Origin: Microstegium vimineum
Taxonomy: Eukaryota; Streptophyta; Magnoliopsida; Poales; Poaceae
Reading direction: 5' to 3'
Length of the DNA stretch: 64,000 bases
Assembly (NCBI GenBank): GCA_022036555.1
Contig: CM039129.1
Coordinates: forward strand, 37,354,051-37,418,050
How positions within the stretch are numbered: the first letter of the stretch is position 1; every line of letters begins with the position of its first letter. Shown here piece by piece: positions 22,278 to 34,551 of the stretch. Under the pieces are notes generated by a model, which was not told the origin of the DNA, made no database searches, and saw only the letters and a program-made list of their open reading frames with translations. A program made the position numbers and the translations under genes.

Positions 22278-25200
22278 CTACAACTGAGGCTCCATTATAT
22301 GACAGTTTCTTATGAATTCATTTGAGTAGTTCACATATTTTGTCCAAAATGGCTGAAGATGTTTAAAACCAATCTCCAACCATGGTTTACTTTGCCCGTT
22401 ATAATGTATAACTGCTGCTTGTTCAACACTACTGATATCTGTCTTTTCCTGATAACCCAGGCCTAACAGATGCCATGATGGATCAATAGGGTGAACATGG
22501 CCTTTAAATGCTATAAGGCCTGGTGGTAATGTTCCAAGCCTCCAAAGTGTGAAGTTTGACTTCAGGTTCTGCATGCAGAGAAACAAAAATGGAAGCTCAT
22601 CAATTGTACTTTCAAATATAATACAAGTTCAGATAGTTTCAACTTTCAATAATCAACTACACTGGAAAGTAATGCTAATAAAATTTCTTTCACATGCTTT
22701 TTCGATCACTTTTAAGCAAATGAGAAGACATGTATTGATTTTTTTTCTTTATTTGGCGTCTTTTTGGAACTATGCTACACGTAAAAGAAAATTAAGTTCA
22801 TTTATATCTATTCGCTTGTTATACTACAAAATGGCCACAAAAAGATACATATCCTTACCTCCTTGACCCAATGATGATATTTATCTTTGATTGTAGTCTT
22901 CCTCCATGCATTCAGATCAAAAATATTCATACCATATGCCCAAGCACACTCTGAAGGATCAAAGTTTTTTGCAATGAGGGGATGAGAAAAGTTGAAATAA
23001 TTCCTGAACCTCTTAGACATCACCCAACTGTCTCCACCTCTGCAAGTCTCAACAGCACCATTAACCTTCCCAGCAAGATCAATATCCCAAAGTGGTGATA
23101 GGTCATGCTGGACAACAACATCATCATCAAGAAATATGACCTTGTTGAGGCTTGGGAACAACTGCATCCACAGATTACAGATTAAATCAGTGGAACTTTC
23201 AGCAAAAAAGGATGTAGGTCAACAAATATAGTCGCATTTTGAACAAGTTTGTACCATATACAAAATTTGTATATATAGACTATATGCAGAGAAAGCTCCG
23301 AATATCTCAAGAAGAGGGCAGCACCACTTACTCCTTGATCCCAGCAGGACCAGCAAACTAGAACAGGTCCACAGTGGGTAATTCTACAGAGTAAAAAACT
23401 AAAATACTTTCAATTCTTTTGCAGTTTCCATTGTTTCATACCATCATTCTATCAATTGGCATGATTACTTGTTCATCAAATATGCCAGAGCCGGCAAAAC
23501 TGTACTAGGGAAGTAGGAAACAAGAATAATAGTAAGAAGAAAATTCTAATACCTCAGGCAAGTATATTCGGATATGATTGAGCACATGAGTATATGTTGG
23601 ACTTCCTGCCAGCAGCTTGGCTGCAAAAACCCTTGGGCTATCACTAGCACTGGTTCTTGGATGGTGACTTCTATGGTAATGATCTCTAGTAGTGCGCTGA
23701 GTTTCTATAGCTTCAAGTACAGGAACATTTTCTTTTGTTAACCAATCAAATTGGTGAACACCTTTCACCTCAACAATAGCAGGACTGAGAGAATTTAAAG
23801 CAAACCATGAATGCATGGCAGGATAGGTCTTTTTATCAGTAATAACATGGAAAACTATCCTCTCAGGTTTCAGTGATGATCTAACTGTTGATCTGACCAC
23901 AACTGAGGCTGCAAGGATGTTATCTGATGCTAAAACAAAATGGTAGTAGGAGTTGTCCGAAAGGCGAGGCACCAACTCTGGGGGTGGTAGTTGTTTCCTT
24001 GCAAGGGCATTTGATGAGTATTCATCAGTTAAACGCAATGAAAGGCAATAAAGGCCTTTAGGAATAGCAATTGCAGCATAGTGCTTGTTCAACTGCTCCG
24101 ATAACCTTGATAACCTCAATTCCTTATCCATGCTCTCCATCTGCATCGCATAATGTGTAAAATCAGTATAAGAACGACAACTTGCTAATACGAGCAAAGT
24201 AGAGAAAGTTGTATCGGTATCATCATGGCACACTAGGTGATATTAAAAAAATTAGGTTGTCAACCACTCACACTAAGTGCATCAGCTTTGTAGGACGCTA
24301 TGTAAGTAAAAAAAAGTTAAATTTCTATGGCATACTGATCTGCTGTAAAATAACTTGAGATTTAGAGTCAACTAGATGGAGGTTAGTAATCATTCTTTAC
24401 TCCAAAATTGGGTCCTAATGTAGAATCCTGATTACATCATTTGATCAAGTTATTAACCTTCAGATCTGAAAATACTTGGGACATGGTTCAATTAGATACC
24501 ATTAAGGTGAAAGGCCGTAAGTTTGTGGGACACTGAAACCATATGCATTGTTACATGAAAAGAAATCCTTTCATAGAACGCATGTTCCTAGACTACCCTT
24601 TGGACAATATGCAAGTGTATACAATATTTTCATTAGTGCTGAACTATTGATAGTACAATAAAATGTCAATAATAATTTCACATCAAAGCATGGGTGATAT
24701 ACACGTTAGATAGCAAAAGAAGGACCTTCAAGTGCATAAAATATTTTCATTAATGCTGAACTATTGATAGTACAAGAAAATGTCAATAATAATTTCACAG
24801 CAAAGCATGGGTGATATACTCGTTAGATAGTAAAACAAGGACCTTCACTGTCTATGACAAAATCTGATTGTACATGACCAAAAAACATTAACTAAGAACT
24901 GACTGAAGTTAACGGTTTACTGTCAAAAGTCTAATGCTTGCATAGCATGTATTTCCAATGTTTAAATGAAGTGGGGGTACTCGGTACTCAAATAAGCTAA
25001 GCTTACCGTAGCCTTCAGCTTAAAAGCAAATGACTTTAAATCATAATCATTATTCTTCATGTCCCAGATAAATTCATCAAAAGTTTCTGGAACCTTCAAA
25101 TCAAGAGGTGCTTCCTCAGAATTTACTTCATCAAGCAACACATACAAATCCCTCACAAGCCTCTGCACATATGAATACGTTCAAATAAATAAAGAAAATC

Positions 25201-26112
25201 CTCAAAACGGGAGAAAGTAAGTGATTAAATAGAGGACATATAAGTACCATGGAGCCATCATTTCCCCTACCAAGAAGGCGCGGACCTAAACGTCTTCCCA
25301 AACAATCTGAAAAAAGCAGCTGGTGATTAGTATCAAGTTATTGACCAGGAATATAATACATTTTATAAACAGATTTCATCATTGAATAATACTGTGTTGT
25401 AACAACCAAATAATGAGAACCTCCCTCTGCTGAGCTGCAAATTGCCTCAAACCAGCAACAACCTAATATGGCGCATAAGCAGACACCGTTTGTACATACA
25501 TATGCCAAAATAAGCGGTTTTTGGATGCTTGGTGGTTGCTCAGCACATAAGCATGTATATGACCAAGCTTCCCAAGGAGGCACGCTAATCATGACCAGTG
25601 GAGTTACATGTGCGCAGCGTAACAAAAAATAAAATCTGGTTCAGAACGCCAAGTTTATCAGCCTCATTCCTGTTATCCACCGACCGAATCAGGCATCTCG
25701 TGCTACCACGTGGAGCATCGCTAGTCAAGCAATGCACTATCAGCACTATCTAAACTGTTTCAGTACTGACATCATTTCAGGAATGGAAGTAGCAGCACGC
25801 GGCAGCCATTTCAGTTACGGGCGATCATTAGGAGAAACGAATTGCTATATGCATGGTTACAAGACAGAAACAGCAGCTGCTACTACTGCTGGCGTGTGTA
25901 CCTAGTGAGGAGCACTTGTTGAAGCCCTCGAGCGTCATGACGGCAGTGAGTATGAAGACGAAGGGCAGGAGGAAGGCGAGGATGAGGACGGTGTGGAAGA
26001 CGGTGCGGTAGGAGAAGTGTCGCGCGGCGACCTTGAGCCTCATCAAGTCTAGCAGGCCATGGCTAGTGGAGATGGTGATGCTCCTCATGCTCGGCGACAG
26101 CCGGATCTGCAT
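22278..26112 (-). CDS. GAUT13/14: Galacturonosyltransferase, GT8, GAUT13/14 clade
   Basis: Six exons on the minus strand: 26112-25902, 25306-25248, 25162-25007, 24140-23553, 23161-22859, 22568-22278, all with GT-AG borders and correct phase, giving 535 residues. Type II membrane protein: cytosolic N-terminus, one transmembrane helix at about 38-60, then a Golgi-lumen catalytic domain. GT8 signatures are the metal-binding FLDDDVVV (Asp350-352) and HYNGQSKPW (494-502). GAUT proteins add galacturonic acid to homogalacturonan in pectin synthesis; the N-terminal MQIRLSPSMRSITIS and length place it with GAUT13/14 rather than the longer GAUT1 group. An upstream in-frame ATG at 26172 exists, but family conservation begins at 26112. 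Looks intact. Confidence 0.95.
24612..24845. repeat. 117-bp tandem duplication in a GAUT intron
   Basis: Two adjacent near-identical copies beginning CAAGTGTATACA (24612) and CAAGTGCATAAA (24729), each containing TGCTGAACTATTGATAGTAC. It lies in the intron between the third and fourth coding exons (24141-25006). Confidence 0.8.
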
Positions 26113-27255
26113 CCTCGCTCCTGGCCGCCGCCCACGACGGTCGCTGCTCCCTCTCCTGCTCCCGAGGACCACACGAGCATCGGGAGCCTCGGCGGCAGGC
26201 GGGGGCGGTCAGAGGGGGCATGCCAGCCCGGCGCCGTGGGAGCTGGGGGCGCCGCCGGCCGGATCCGGCATTGGCGCGGGGCGACCGACAGCTCCAAGAA
26301 GCGATCTTGATTGCTCCCCGCGCCCTCGTCTCACTTCCCCGGCTTCCCCTGCCCCGTTCTTGATTTGACTTCTCACTGGGGCCTGAGCGCGGCGAATCAC
26401 GCGCCCGGATCAAGAAACCCCGGACCGATTTCGTCTTCCTCCCTCGGGCGGCGGGCAAGGAAGCAAGGAGGAAACGAATCGCACCGGAGGAATGGGAGTG
26501 GGAATGGGAATGGGCTGGGGAAGGGTTTGATCTGGGGTTCTCCGCGGTGAGGTTCCGGATTGGGGATTAGGCAGAGAAGTGGGGAGGTGGTGGAGAGGAA
26601 GCGACGAGGAAGAAGACGAGGGATTTGACCCGATGAACAGAGCGGCACGGTATGGTACACTCGGTCACGGCCAGGTCGGCGCGGGGTCGGAGCCCCGTCC
26701 CGCGGGAATCGCACCGGTTGGGTCAAACACCGGGCTCACACCCAACGGCCAGTTGGTTCCGGGAAGACGATGAATCACTCGGACACCGCAGCACGCTCCT
26801 ACTGCCAGCCCATGGACTTTTCACCGGCTTTTCGGAAGCAGTTTTTCTGCTCTTGAAGGCACGTGTCCTCGCATTGTGATGTACACGATTCGCGTTGAAA
26901 TACGTGCACAAAAGAAGAGAGACAATATAATATTATCACTCTACTGTTATGTATACATCTTAATGTAAATCGTGTGGACCATAATACGAAAGATGTGCCC
27001 TCAAGGGTAAAGTTTATTTTCTCCTTTTCACCGTCTAGTATGGGGGAGTATTTAGGAAACTTTAGACACAATTTAATTTAAAAATATACAAAGATATCCA
27101 TGAATAATCACGTGCACTTATGATTTAGGAGTACTCGCACAAATAATCATGCTAGACATACTCATCAGCAACAAAACCAATTTAACTAACAAGAATGGTA
27201 TACCCTCGGACGGGGTCAATGCCAAGAGCAGTGACGGCAACATTTCAACTGGTCA
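26113..27255. other. GAUT 5' flank, GC-rich then AT-rich
   Basis: 26113-26760 is GC-rich and CpG-rich, typical of a grass gene's promoter and leader; plus-strand frames here mirror that composition and are not supported as genes. 26800-27255 is AT-rich spacer up to the Gypsy insertion. No RNA gene seen. Confidence 0.4.
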
Positions 27256-27260
27256 GCATA

Positions 27261-27559
27261 TGTTAGCTGATCGGATGCTAATCTTACTAGACGAACAGCT
27301 AGAACACCTAAATGGAAAAATAGGTAGCGGCAGCCGGCGGAAGCTGGTTCGGCTGAACTGAATAGCAAGTGTTTAGGGTTCCAAAAGTTATTACATCAAT
27401 GCCCCTCGCTCCCTCTTATACTCTCACTCATGGGTCGGCGTCGAGCAAGCGTTACAGACCCATTCGGGGCCGGACAGACGAGCGTTCCTGGGCTTGCTCC
27501 TTGTGGACCTCCTGGGCCTTGGTGCTGCTGTTGGATCTCCTGGATGTGGGATGCTGACA
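27261..27559 (-). repeat. 3' LTR of the Gypsy element
   Basis: Plus-strand ends TGTTAGCTGATC and GGATGCTGACA. Short LTR, 299 bp, same length as its partner at 34253-34551. Confidence 0.93.
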
Positions 27560-27575
27560 GTACCCTCCCCTTGAG
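27560..27575 (-). promoter_or_regulatory. Polypurine tract of the Gypsy element
   Basis: On the minus strand CTCAAGGGGAGGGTAC abuts the 3' LTR, as expected for the plus-strand DNA primer. Confidence 0.75.
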
Positions 27576-28071
27576 AGCCGGCTTGTCCCCAAGCCGGCGC
27601 GCCCGGGAAGGGTTGGCGTAGGGCGACTTCATCTTCCCAAGTGGCCAGGCTGCGATCCATGCCAGACCATTGGATGAGCAGCTGGGGCACGACACAGTCG
27701 CCGTGGTGATGGATGCGGCGTTTGAGCACTCGTTCTGGAACCTGGAGGTAGTCGTCGACGTCGGGCAGAGCTGCAGAGACGACAGGAAGAGCTTTCGACG
27801 CCAGCTTGAGGAGGGACACATGGAATACCGGGTGGATGGCCGACGAGGCCGGGAGCTTCAGCTTGTAGGCCACGACATTGATCTTGTCGATGATTTGGAA
27901 TGGCCCGAAGAATTTGAAACACAGTTTGTTGTGGGAACGGGGCGCCAGCGACGACTGGACATACGGTTGGAGACGGAGAAAGACCCAGTCGCCGATGGAG
28001 AAGGAGCGTTCGGAGCGGTGTTTGTCTGCTTGGCTCTTCATTTGGTGCTGGGCGCGAAGGAGATGCTGTCA
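27576..28071 (-). pseudogene. Gypsy pol C-terminus with chromodomain-like tail
   Basis: Continues the integrase frame after a single TGA at 28069-28071; the residue before it and the sequence after it (QHLLRAQHQMKSQADKHRSE) are in the same frame. Recognisable pieces are GDWVFLRLQPYVQSSL, the KFFGPFQI stretch, IHPVFHVS, and the tail VLKRRIHHHGDCVVPQLLIQ then W-SG-x-W-E, which resembles a chromodomain. The TGA could have come from a CGA arginine codon by C-to-T change. Confidence 0.8.
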
Positions 28072-29285
28072 CACAGCCGCGAGCATAGTGTTGCGCTCGG
28101 CAATCTTGTCAGCGACATCCGGCACAGGCGAAACAGAAACGTCAGTAACACCAAAATGACGAGGAAGACGCCCATACAGTACCTCGAAGGGAGACCGGCC
28201 AAGGGCGGAATGGCTGCTGGTGTTGTACCAGAACTCAGCCAGAGAAACCCATTTGATCCAGCGACGCGGACAGGAATGGAGGAAACACCGCAAATAAGTC
28301 TCGAGGCACTGATTCACCCGCGCGGTCTGCCCATCTGACTGGGGGTGATAAGCAGAGGACATACAGAGCTCGACTTGCGTGAGTTTGAACAGCTCTTTCC
28401 AGAAATTGCTTGTGAAGATGGGGTCATGGTCCGATATGATGTGGGTGGGAAGGCCATGGAGTCGGTAGACGTTGTCCAGGAAAGACCGAGCAACTGTAGC
28501 GGTAGTATAAGGATGGTGGAGTGGAATAAAGTGTGCAAACTTACTAAACTTGTCCACGACGACCATAATACAGTTTGCATAGCCCGACACAGGAAGACCT
28601 TCGATGAAATCCATAAACACTAACTGCCATGCCTCAGTAGGAACCGGAAGGGGAATAAGCAGCCCTAGGTACCTGGCACGATTTGACTTAGCTTGTAAGC
28701 ATGTAGAGCAAGACGCCATGAACGACTTAATCACAGATTTCAATCCCTGCCAAGCAAAGAGTTGTTTGACCCGACTATGAGTCACTGGGAAGCCAGAGTG
28801 ACCACCCAGCGCACTATTATGCAGTGCGGCAACCACGCGTAGCTGAAGCGCGCTGTTCTGTCCCAACCAGATGCGACCTTTGTATCGGAGGACGCCAGAC
28901 TGCAAGGAATATGGTGGATGTGCCAACGGGTTTATGGCCAGTTCCTGAAGTAACTTTGTAGCTGTAGGATCTGTAGAATACCCCGAGACAACCTCTATGA
29001 GCCAGGTGGGAGACACAGCAGAAATGGCGAGCAGCTGTTCCTCAGGTGCTGGGTGGCGAGACAAAGCATCGGTCGCGACATTTGATTTGTCGGGTTTGTA
29101 GAGAACCGTATACTAAAGACCCAGCAGTTTGGTGTACATTTTCATCTGCCAAGGGGTGTGGAGACGCTGGTCGGAGATGTCCATTAAACTGCGTTGGTCG
29201 GTTAAGATTAGGAACTCGCCATGTTGAAGATAAGAGAGCCACTGCTCAACAGCCACCAGGATTGCGAGGTACTCCTTCTCGTAAG
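28069..29285 (-). pseudogene. Gypsy RNase H end and integrase
   Basis: The open part (29064-28069) carries the end of RNase H linker, an HHCC zinc-binding region (HNSALGGHSG then CSTCLQAK), and the integrase core: first Asp in FMDFIEGLP, second in IISDHDPIFTS. The third catalytic residue, normally Glu in the QTERVN motif, is Ala here (QTARVNQ, codon 28321-28323), a one-base change. 29065-29285 holds RNase H sequence up to the solo-LTR insertion point, with a stop near 29115. The family joins element DNA to the host genome; this copy cannot. Confidence 0.88.
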
Positions 29286-29290
29286 TGGAC

Positions 29291-30907
29291 TGAAAGGATC
29301 AAGATGCCCAAGAGGGGGGGGTGAATTGTGCTCTTTTTAATTTCTAAGCAAGAATTAAACTTATAAAGAGCCAATTAACCCCCTAGTGCCTACCGCTAGT
29401 GTGTCCTAGCTAGAAAGCGGTAGCAAGTCAATAGAAAGCGAGAACTCCCTACACAATTATAGTATGAATTGAAAGACAAGTGTGGAAAGTAATACGGTAA
29501 GAAAGAGCTAGGGAAAGAGATGCTTTACACGACGATGTTTTGCCAAGGTATTGAGGAGTCGACACTCCCCCCTAGTCCTCGTTGGAGCACCTCGCAAGGT
29601 ATAGCTCCCCCTCAATCCCGCGCAAGGGATGAGTGCTCTCTACAGGCTGATTTTTCGCCACTCCGGCTCGGTGAATCGCCCACAACCGATCACAAATGTC
29701 GATGGAGAAGGGTCGCCGACAATCCTCCGGCGATCACCTTCCTCCGAGCACCACCGGACTGTCTAGGTGATGTCGATCACCAAGAGTAACAAGCCTCGAT
29801 CTTCACTTGACTCACTCAAGCTTCACAACTAGAGGATGCACACTTGAACTCTTGGATGAACTAGAGGAGAGGATGGATGGATTCGCGAATCACTCTCTCT
29901 CTCTTAGGGCTCTTGCTCTCTTCCCAATCTTCTCAACAAACTCAGCAACTCAAATGAGCAAAGGCAAGGTGGGAGAACAGTGTGAGGGGCTATAAATAAC
30001 CCTCAGAAAACTGCCTCGGGCTGGTAATTTAAGTTGGCGACGGACGCTCTGTCGACTAGGCGACGGACGGTCCGTCGCATGCCCCAACGGCTAGTTCTAT
30101 TCATAGTTTGGGCGACGGACGCTCCGACGCCTAGGTGACGGACGCTCCGACGCCCTGCCCAATGGCTAGTTCTGACACGCTTTTCCCAGCGACGGACGCT
30201 CCGTCACAGGGGCGACGGACGCTCAATTCAGCGTCCGACGCAACACTCTGGCTCGGGCTGAAAAGCACCCTCTCTGGAAGGTCGACGGACGCTCTCCAAG
30301 CGTCCGGCGCCTGACCAACGGACAGCGTCCGACGGACCCTGAAAAACTTAACCAGAAAACATCTCCACTGGAAGGTCGACAGACGCTGTGGACTCAACCA
30401 CCCAGCGTCCGACGCCTTTGTCCGACGCGACGGACAGCGTCTGACGCCTCCGTCAGGAGCGTCCGTCGCCCAGAAAACAGTTCTATCAACTTCGTTTTTC
30501 ATCGCGATGAAAATGAAAGTTGTTCTAGGCTATCTTACGGTCAACGTAGGCTTGCTTAGAGCTATGGAAGACAAGTGTGCACCACACCTAATTCATGAAG
30601 CTTTCCTAAGTCAAGCTACTAGTCTCAACCCCTCTTAATAGTACGGTCAAAGATAAAAAGAGAAGCCCTATCTATTTCTAAGTGCCCTTTATCACCTTAT
30701 GGTACTTAGCCTATCATTCTAGGGTCTTCATCATGTCTCCTTGAAATCCGAAACGATATCCATCTTGGGGGCTAAGTGATGACCATTAATGCCCATTCTT
30801 GTTGATCACTATGGCTAAGCTACGCATAGCCTCTGCAAAACACACGTTAGCCATAATAATCTCTAATTGTCGTTAATCACCGAAACCACTAGGGCAATGA
30901 TTCTTCA
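29291..30907 (-). repeat. Solo LTR nested in the Gypsy RNase H region
   Basis: Plus-strand ends TGAAAGGATC...GATTCTTCA, flanked by an exact TGGAC duplication (29286-29290, 30908-30912). Removing it and one TGGAC restores the RNase H reading through ...RGLS-TYEKEY. It contains many GACGGACGCT-type short repeats (30040-30470). Its ends match those of the LTR at 39326-40479, which lies in the opposite orientation. 1617 bp, no internal domain. Confidence 0.85.
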
Positions 30908-31300
30908 TGGACAGACCCCTAGAGCATGGTCCCAGTGCTCTGCTGACATACGCAATGGGGTGTTGATCTTGCATCAAAACAGCACCAACCCCGTTTTCAC
31001 AAGCATCGGTCTGAATCTGGAACTGGCGAGTGAAATCAGGAAGAGCAAGTACGGGGGCGGAAACCAGAGCAGACTTGAGAGCATCAAAAGCGGATGAGTG
31101 AGTGGGTGTCCAGACAAATAGAGTGCCCTTCTTGAGAATATCAGTAAGAGGTCGGGCGAGGAGAGCAAAGTGTTGAACGAACTTACGATAATACCCGGCG
31201 AGACCCAAGAAGTTGCGTAGCTATTTGATGTCTTGCGGTATGGGCCACTGTCGCACTGCAGAAATCTTGCCTGGGTCGGTGGCGACGCCCTGGGTGCTAA
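30908..31300 (-). pseudogene. Gypsy RT/RNase H joining region
   Basis: Reads GLAGYYRKFVQHFALLARPL and later FQIQTDACENGVGAVLMQDQ, the start of RNase H with its catalytic Asp (TDA). A TAG interrupts the preceding frame near 31220. The block ends at the solo-LTR insertion. Confidence 0.85.
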
Positions 31301-32956
31301 TCACATGGCCCAAATACGAGACTGACTACTGAGCGAAACGACATTTGGACAGATTGAGCCTCCACTGATCGGCTGACAGCAGTTGGAACACTTGCCGAAG
31401 GTGATCAATGTGGGCCTTCGGGTGGGACTGTATACAAGGATATCGTCGAAAAAGACGAGTGCACATTTCCGCAGCAATGGTTTCAGAGTGCAATTCATCG
31501 CACCTTGAAAGGAATTGGGCACGCCAGTCAGGCCAAAAGACATTACAGTGAACTCAAACTGCCCGCAGTGAGTCTGAAATGCAGTTTTGAACTCTTCGCC
31601 ATCAGCCAGACGTATCTGATTGAAGCCCGCACGCAAGTCTAAGCTTGAAAACCAAATCGCCCCAGCTAATTCATCGAGCAATTCATCGACAACTGGAATC
31701 GAGAACTTGGCCTTGACTGTTAGGGCGTTGAGCATTCTGTAATCAACACAGAACCGCCAACTGCCATCTTTTTTGCGGACCAGGAGTACTAGGGAGGAGA
31801 ATGCACTGGTGCTCAGTCGGATCATTCCAGACTGAAGCATCTCTGACACCTGTGTCTCGATCTTGTCCTTCAACTTGGGTGCATAGCGATACTGACGCAC
31901 AACAACTGGAGACGCACCTGGTACCAATGGAATGGAGTGGTCGCATGCACGTCGTGGAGGAAGCTCGGAAGGAGTCTGGAAGAGGAGCTCAAACTCATGC
32001 AGTAAGGCTGTCACCTGGGGCGGCAGATCAGCAGATGCCGGCACATCCGAGGGACTGGACATGTGAAGCTGAAAGACAGCCGGAAAAACACCCTCCAACT
32101 GTTGGCCTTGTAAAAGAACATGAGTATTGCCGTAAGGTACAAACATCCGTTTGTCGCGCAAGTGGACTTTCATGGGGGAAAATGCCTTGAGCCAATCCAT
32201 TCCGACAATCATGTCGTAAGAACTCAGAGGAAGCACCCGAAGAGTGAAGTGGAATTTGTGACCCTGGACCATCCATTCAGTATCGGGAAGCTCGGACGCA
32301 CACTGGATGGTCGTGCCGTCAGCCAGACGAACTGAAATTGGACGCGCCATGGGGCGGGCTGTGTTCACTCGCGAGGCAACGGTCAGGGTAACGAAGGAGT
32401 GACTGCTGCCGGAGTCCACCAGTATAGAGATTTCCTGACCGGCCACAGTACCAACCAACTGCATGGTTCGCACAGAAGGACACCCTGAAAATGCAGCAGA
32501 GGACAATGACATGCACAATTGGCCTTGCTCTGGCTCTGTTGTTGGAATGGCGACCTCCACTTCTTCAGGGAATGAGCCTTGACACATATCCCAGATCTCT
32601 TGTAGTGCATGAAGTTGGGGAACAGGGGCACAGCGATGACCGGGTGCCCACTTTTCACCGCAGCGAACGCAAAGGCCGTGGGCCTTGCAAAAACTGCGAA
32701 GGGCAGAGAACTTATCATCCGCAGTCGAGTGCTTGAAACCGCCAGGCTTGTCATCGCGAGCTTCAAGAGGTACTGGCACGCCAGGACGTGGTGGCAGGGG
32801 CGGCATAGGTAGGGCGCCCTTGATCACCGCCGTCTTGGACAGCAACGAGCCATCGGTCTTGCGGAAGTCCTTGCGAGTGCCTTGCTCCATTGCTTCTTCC
32901 TGTAACAATGCGAGAGTGCATGCAGTATCCAAATCGGGAGGACGAGCCATCATCAC
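31301..32956 (-). pseudogene. Gypsy gag zinc knuckle, protease and reverse transcriptase
   Basis: A 551-codon frame. In order: a CCHC-like zinc knuckle (CVRCGEKWAPGHRC), an aspartic protease site (ILVDSGSSHSF), then the reverse transcriptase palm with FCVDYRMLNALT, FSSLDLRAGFNQI and the catalytic FFDDILVYS. Just after that motif, near 31435, a frameshift moves the remainder of RT to another frame, and a TAG follows near 31318. Proteins of this type make the virus-like particle and copy RNA to DNA. Confidence 0.9.
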
Positions 32957-32999
32957 AGCAGGGCGAATATCATATCGTAGCCCATCGATGAACCGGGTA

Positions 33000-34153
33000 G
33001 TGTAGGACAGAGTATCAGGATTAGGATTGTAAGCGGCTAACTGTTCGATGAGCTGGGTATAGCGTTCGATGTACTCGGAGACTGTAAGTTTGGTGGATGC
33101 GGAAGCTTTGTCGAATCAACAGCTGGTGTTGATCACGGCTGAAACGCTCACGGACGAGGCCAGTAAAAGTTTCCCAAGGGATGTCGTGGAGCTGACGCTC
33201 GACGGATTGGAGCCAGCGGGCTGCTGCGTGGGTGAAGTGGTGAGTGGCGACACGAACCCAAACAGATGGGTGTACCAAGTACATCTCGAAATGGGATTGG
33301 GCGCGAGAAATCCAGAGCTGAGGGTTGTCGCCATCGAATTGGGGGAAAATCATCTTTGGTAGCTGGCCTAGATTGGGCTGGAAATTGGTGGAATGGTGGT
33401 GGGCTGGCGGTGGGTGGAACTGAGGTGGGGGGTAAATTGGCGGATGTGGGGGATAGTTTTGGGGAGGCGGGTGGAACTGTGGAGGTGGAGGGTGCGGAAA
33501 CGGTGGATAATGAACTGGTGGAGGAAACGGAGCACTACCCAGCATCGAAGAAGATAGGGGTGGGGAAAAACTAAACGTACCATTGGCCGGGAATGGCGCT
33601 ATGGTCGTGACCGACCCATAGACCGTGTCCCGTATTGGAGGTGCATCGCCGTGCCCATAGGGCCAGTCGGTCGGTGCTCTGGCAGGTGGACGCCCGGCGA
33701 CCGACTGCGGTGCGAAGGACGGACCGAAGGAAGGCCGATCCAGTCACTTGCAGATGTTCGCGACCTCATTGCGCACCGAGGTGACTGAGTCCTCGATCTT
33801 GGGCCGCCAGGACTCAAAGGCCGCGGCTGCCGACTCGAGTACCGCGACGCGTTCGTCGTGGATCTCGTTGAAGCGTACCAGCTCGAGGTCGATGAAGCGT
33901 TGCTCGAGGTCGTCCACACGCTCCGCAAACTAGCCTCCCCAGTTGTCGGCGACGACGACGGCGGTGTACTGTGAATAGCGGACTGCTCCAGGGAAGAGAG
34001 GCGGGCCTCGACCGCCAAGTCGCGCTGCTGGTGGCCTGCTTCAGAGTCGGTGAGGCGACGCTCCCAGCGGTTGTTGACGGAGGAGAACTCGTTGCGGAAG
34101 TCGTCGAATGTCTAGATCAGGTCATCGAACTTGGCGTGGACGATCGGATCCAT
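33000..34153 (-). pseudogene. Gypsy gag, N-terminal part, disrupted
   Basis: Probable start ATG at 34153 (MDPIVHAKFDDLI), with a TAG at 34112-34114 after 13 codons. The frame resumes (coiled-coil-like, RWERRLTDSEAG, VEARLSSLEQSAI), shifts, then shows a Pro/His-rich segment (33380-33545) and a gag core (FPQFDGDNPQLWISRAQ, WETFTGLVRERFSRD) before another frameshift near 33100. Not translatable as one protein. Confidence 0.8.
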
Positions 34154-34240
34154 GGCGTCGCGGATCCGCTGGAGGCGAGTAAAATGGTCGTGGGAGGGTG
34201 GGATTGAATCCAGAACGCCCGGTCGCCGGAGGACGAACGG

Positions 34241-34251
34241 ATCTGATACCA
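34241..34251 (-). promoter_or_regulatory. Primer-binding site, initiator-Met tRNA
   Basis: On the minus strand TGGTATCAGAT lies 1 bp inside the 5' LTR, matching the 3' end complement of plant initiator methionine tRNA, the usual primer for such elements. Confidence 0.88.
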
Positions 34252-34252
34252 C

Positions 34253-34551
34253 TGTCAGCTGATCGGATGCTAATCTTACTAGACGAATAGCTAGAACACA
34301 TAAACGGAAAAGTAGATAGCGGCCGCCGGCGGAAGCCGGTTCGGCTGAACTGAATAGCAAGTGTTTAGGGTTCCAAAAGCTATTACATCGATGCCCCTCG
34401 CTCCCTCTTATACTCTCACTCATGGGCCGGCGCCGAGCAAGCGTTACAGACCCATTCGGGGCTGGACAGACGAGCGTTCCTGGGCTTGCTTCTTGTGGAC
34501 CTCCTGGGCCTTGGTGCTGCTGTTGGATCTCCTGGATGTGGGATGTTGACA
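34253..34551 (-). repeat. 5' LTR of the Gypsy element
   Basis: Plus-strand ends TGTCAGCTGATC and GGATGTTGACA. Most differences from its partner are transitions. Confidence 0.93.

Larger units (their letters stand above)
27261..34551 (-). mobile_element. Full-length Ty3/Gypsy chromovirus-like retrotransposon
   Basis: Two 299-bp LTRs (27261-27559 and 34253-34551) bound the element, flanked by an exact GCATA target duplication (27256-27260, 34552-34556). On the minus strand the order is LTR, primer-binding site, gag, protease, reverse transcriptase, RNase H, integrase, chromodomain-like tail, polypurine tract, LTR, which defines Ty3/Gypsy. About 15 differences between the LTRs were counted by hand (about 5%). 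All genes carry stops or frameshifts, and a solo LTR at 29291-30907 interrupts RNase H. It cannot move by itself. Confidence 0.93.

Noticed and set aside
26033..26779. Several GC-rich frames on both strands upstream of GAUT
   Set aside because: Explained by the GC-rich promoter, leader and exon 1; no conserved motif.
27670..28338. 222-codon plus-strand frame
   Set aside because: Antisense shadow of the Gypsy integrase and chromodomain-like region.
33599..34018. 139-codon Ser/Arg-rich minus-strand frame in the Gypsy element
   Set aside because: Only its first 20 residues match the gag frame; the rest is a frame-shifted read of gag, not a separate protein.
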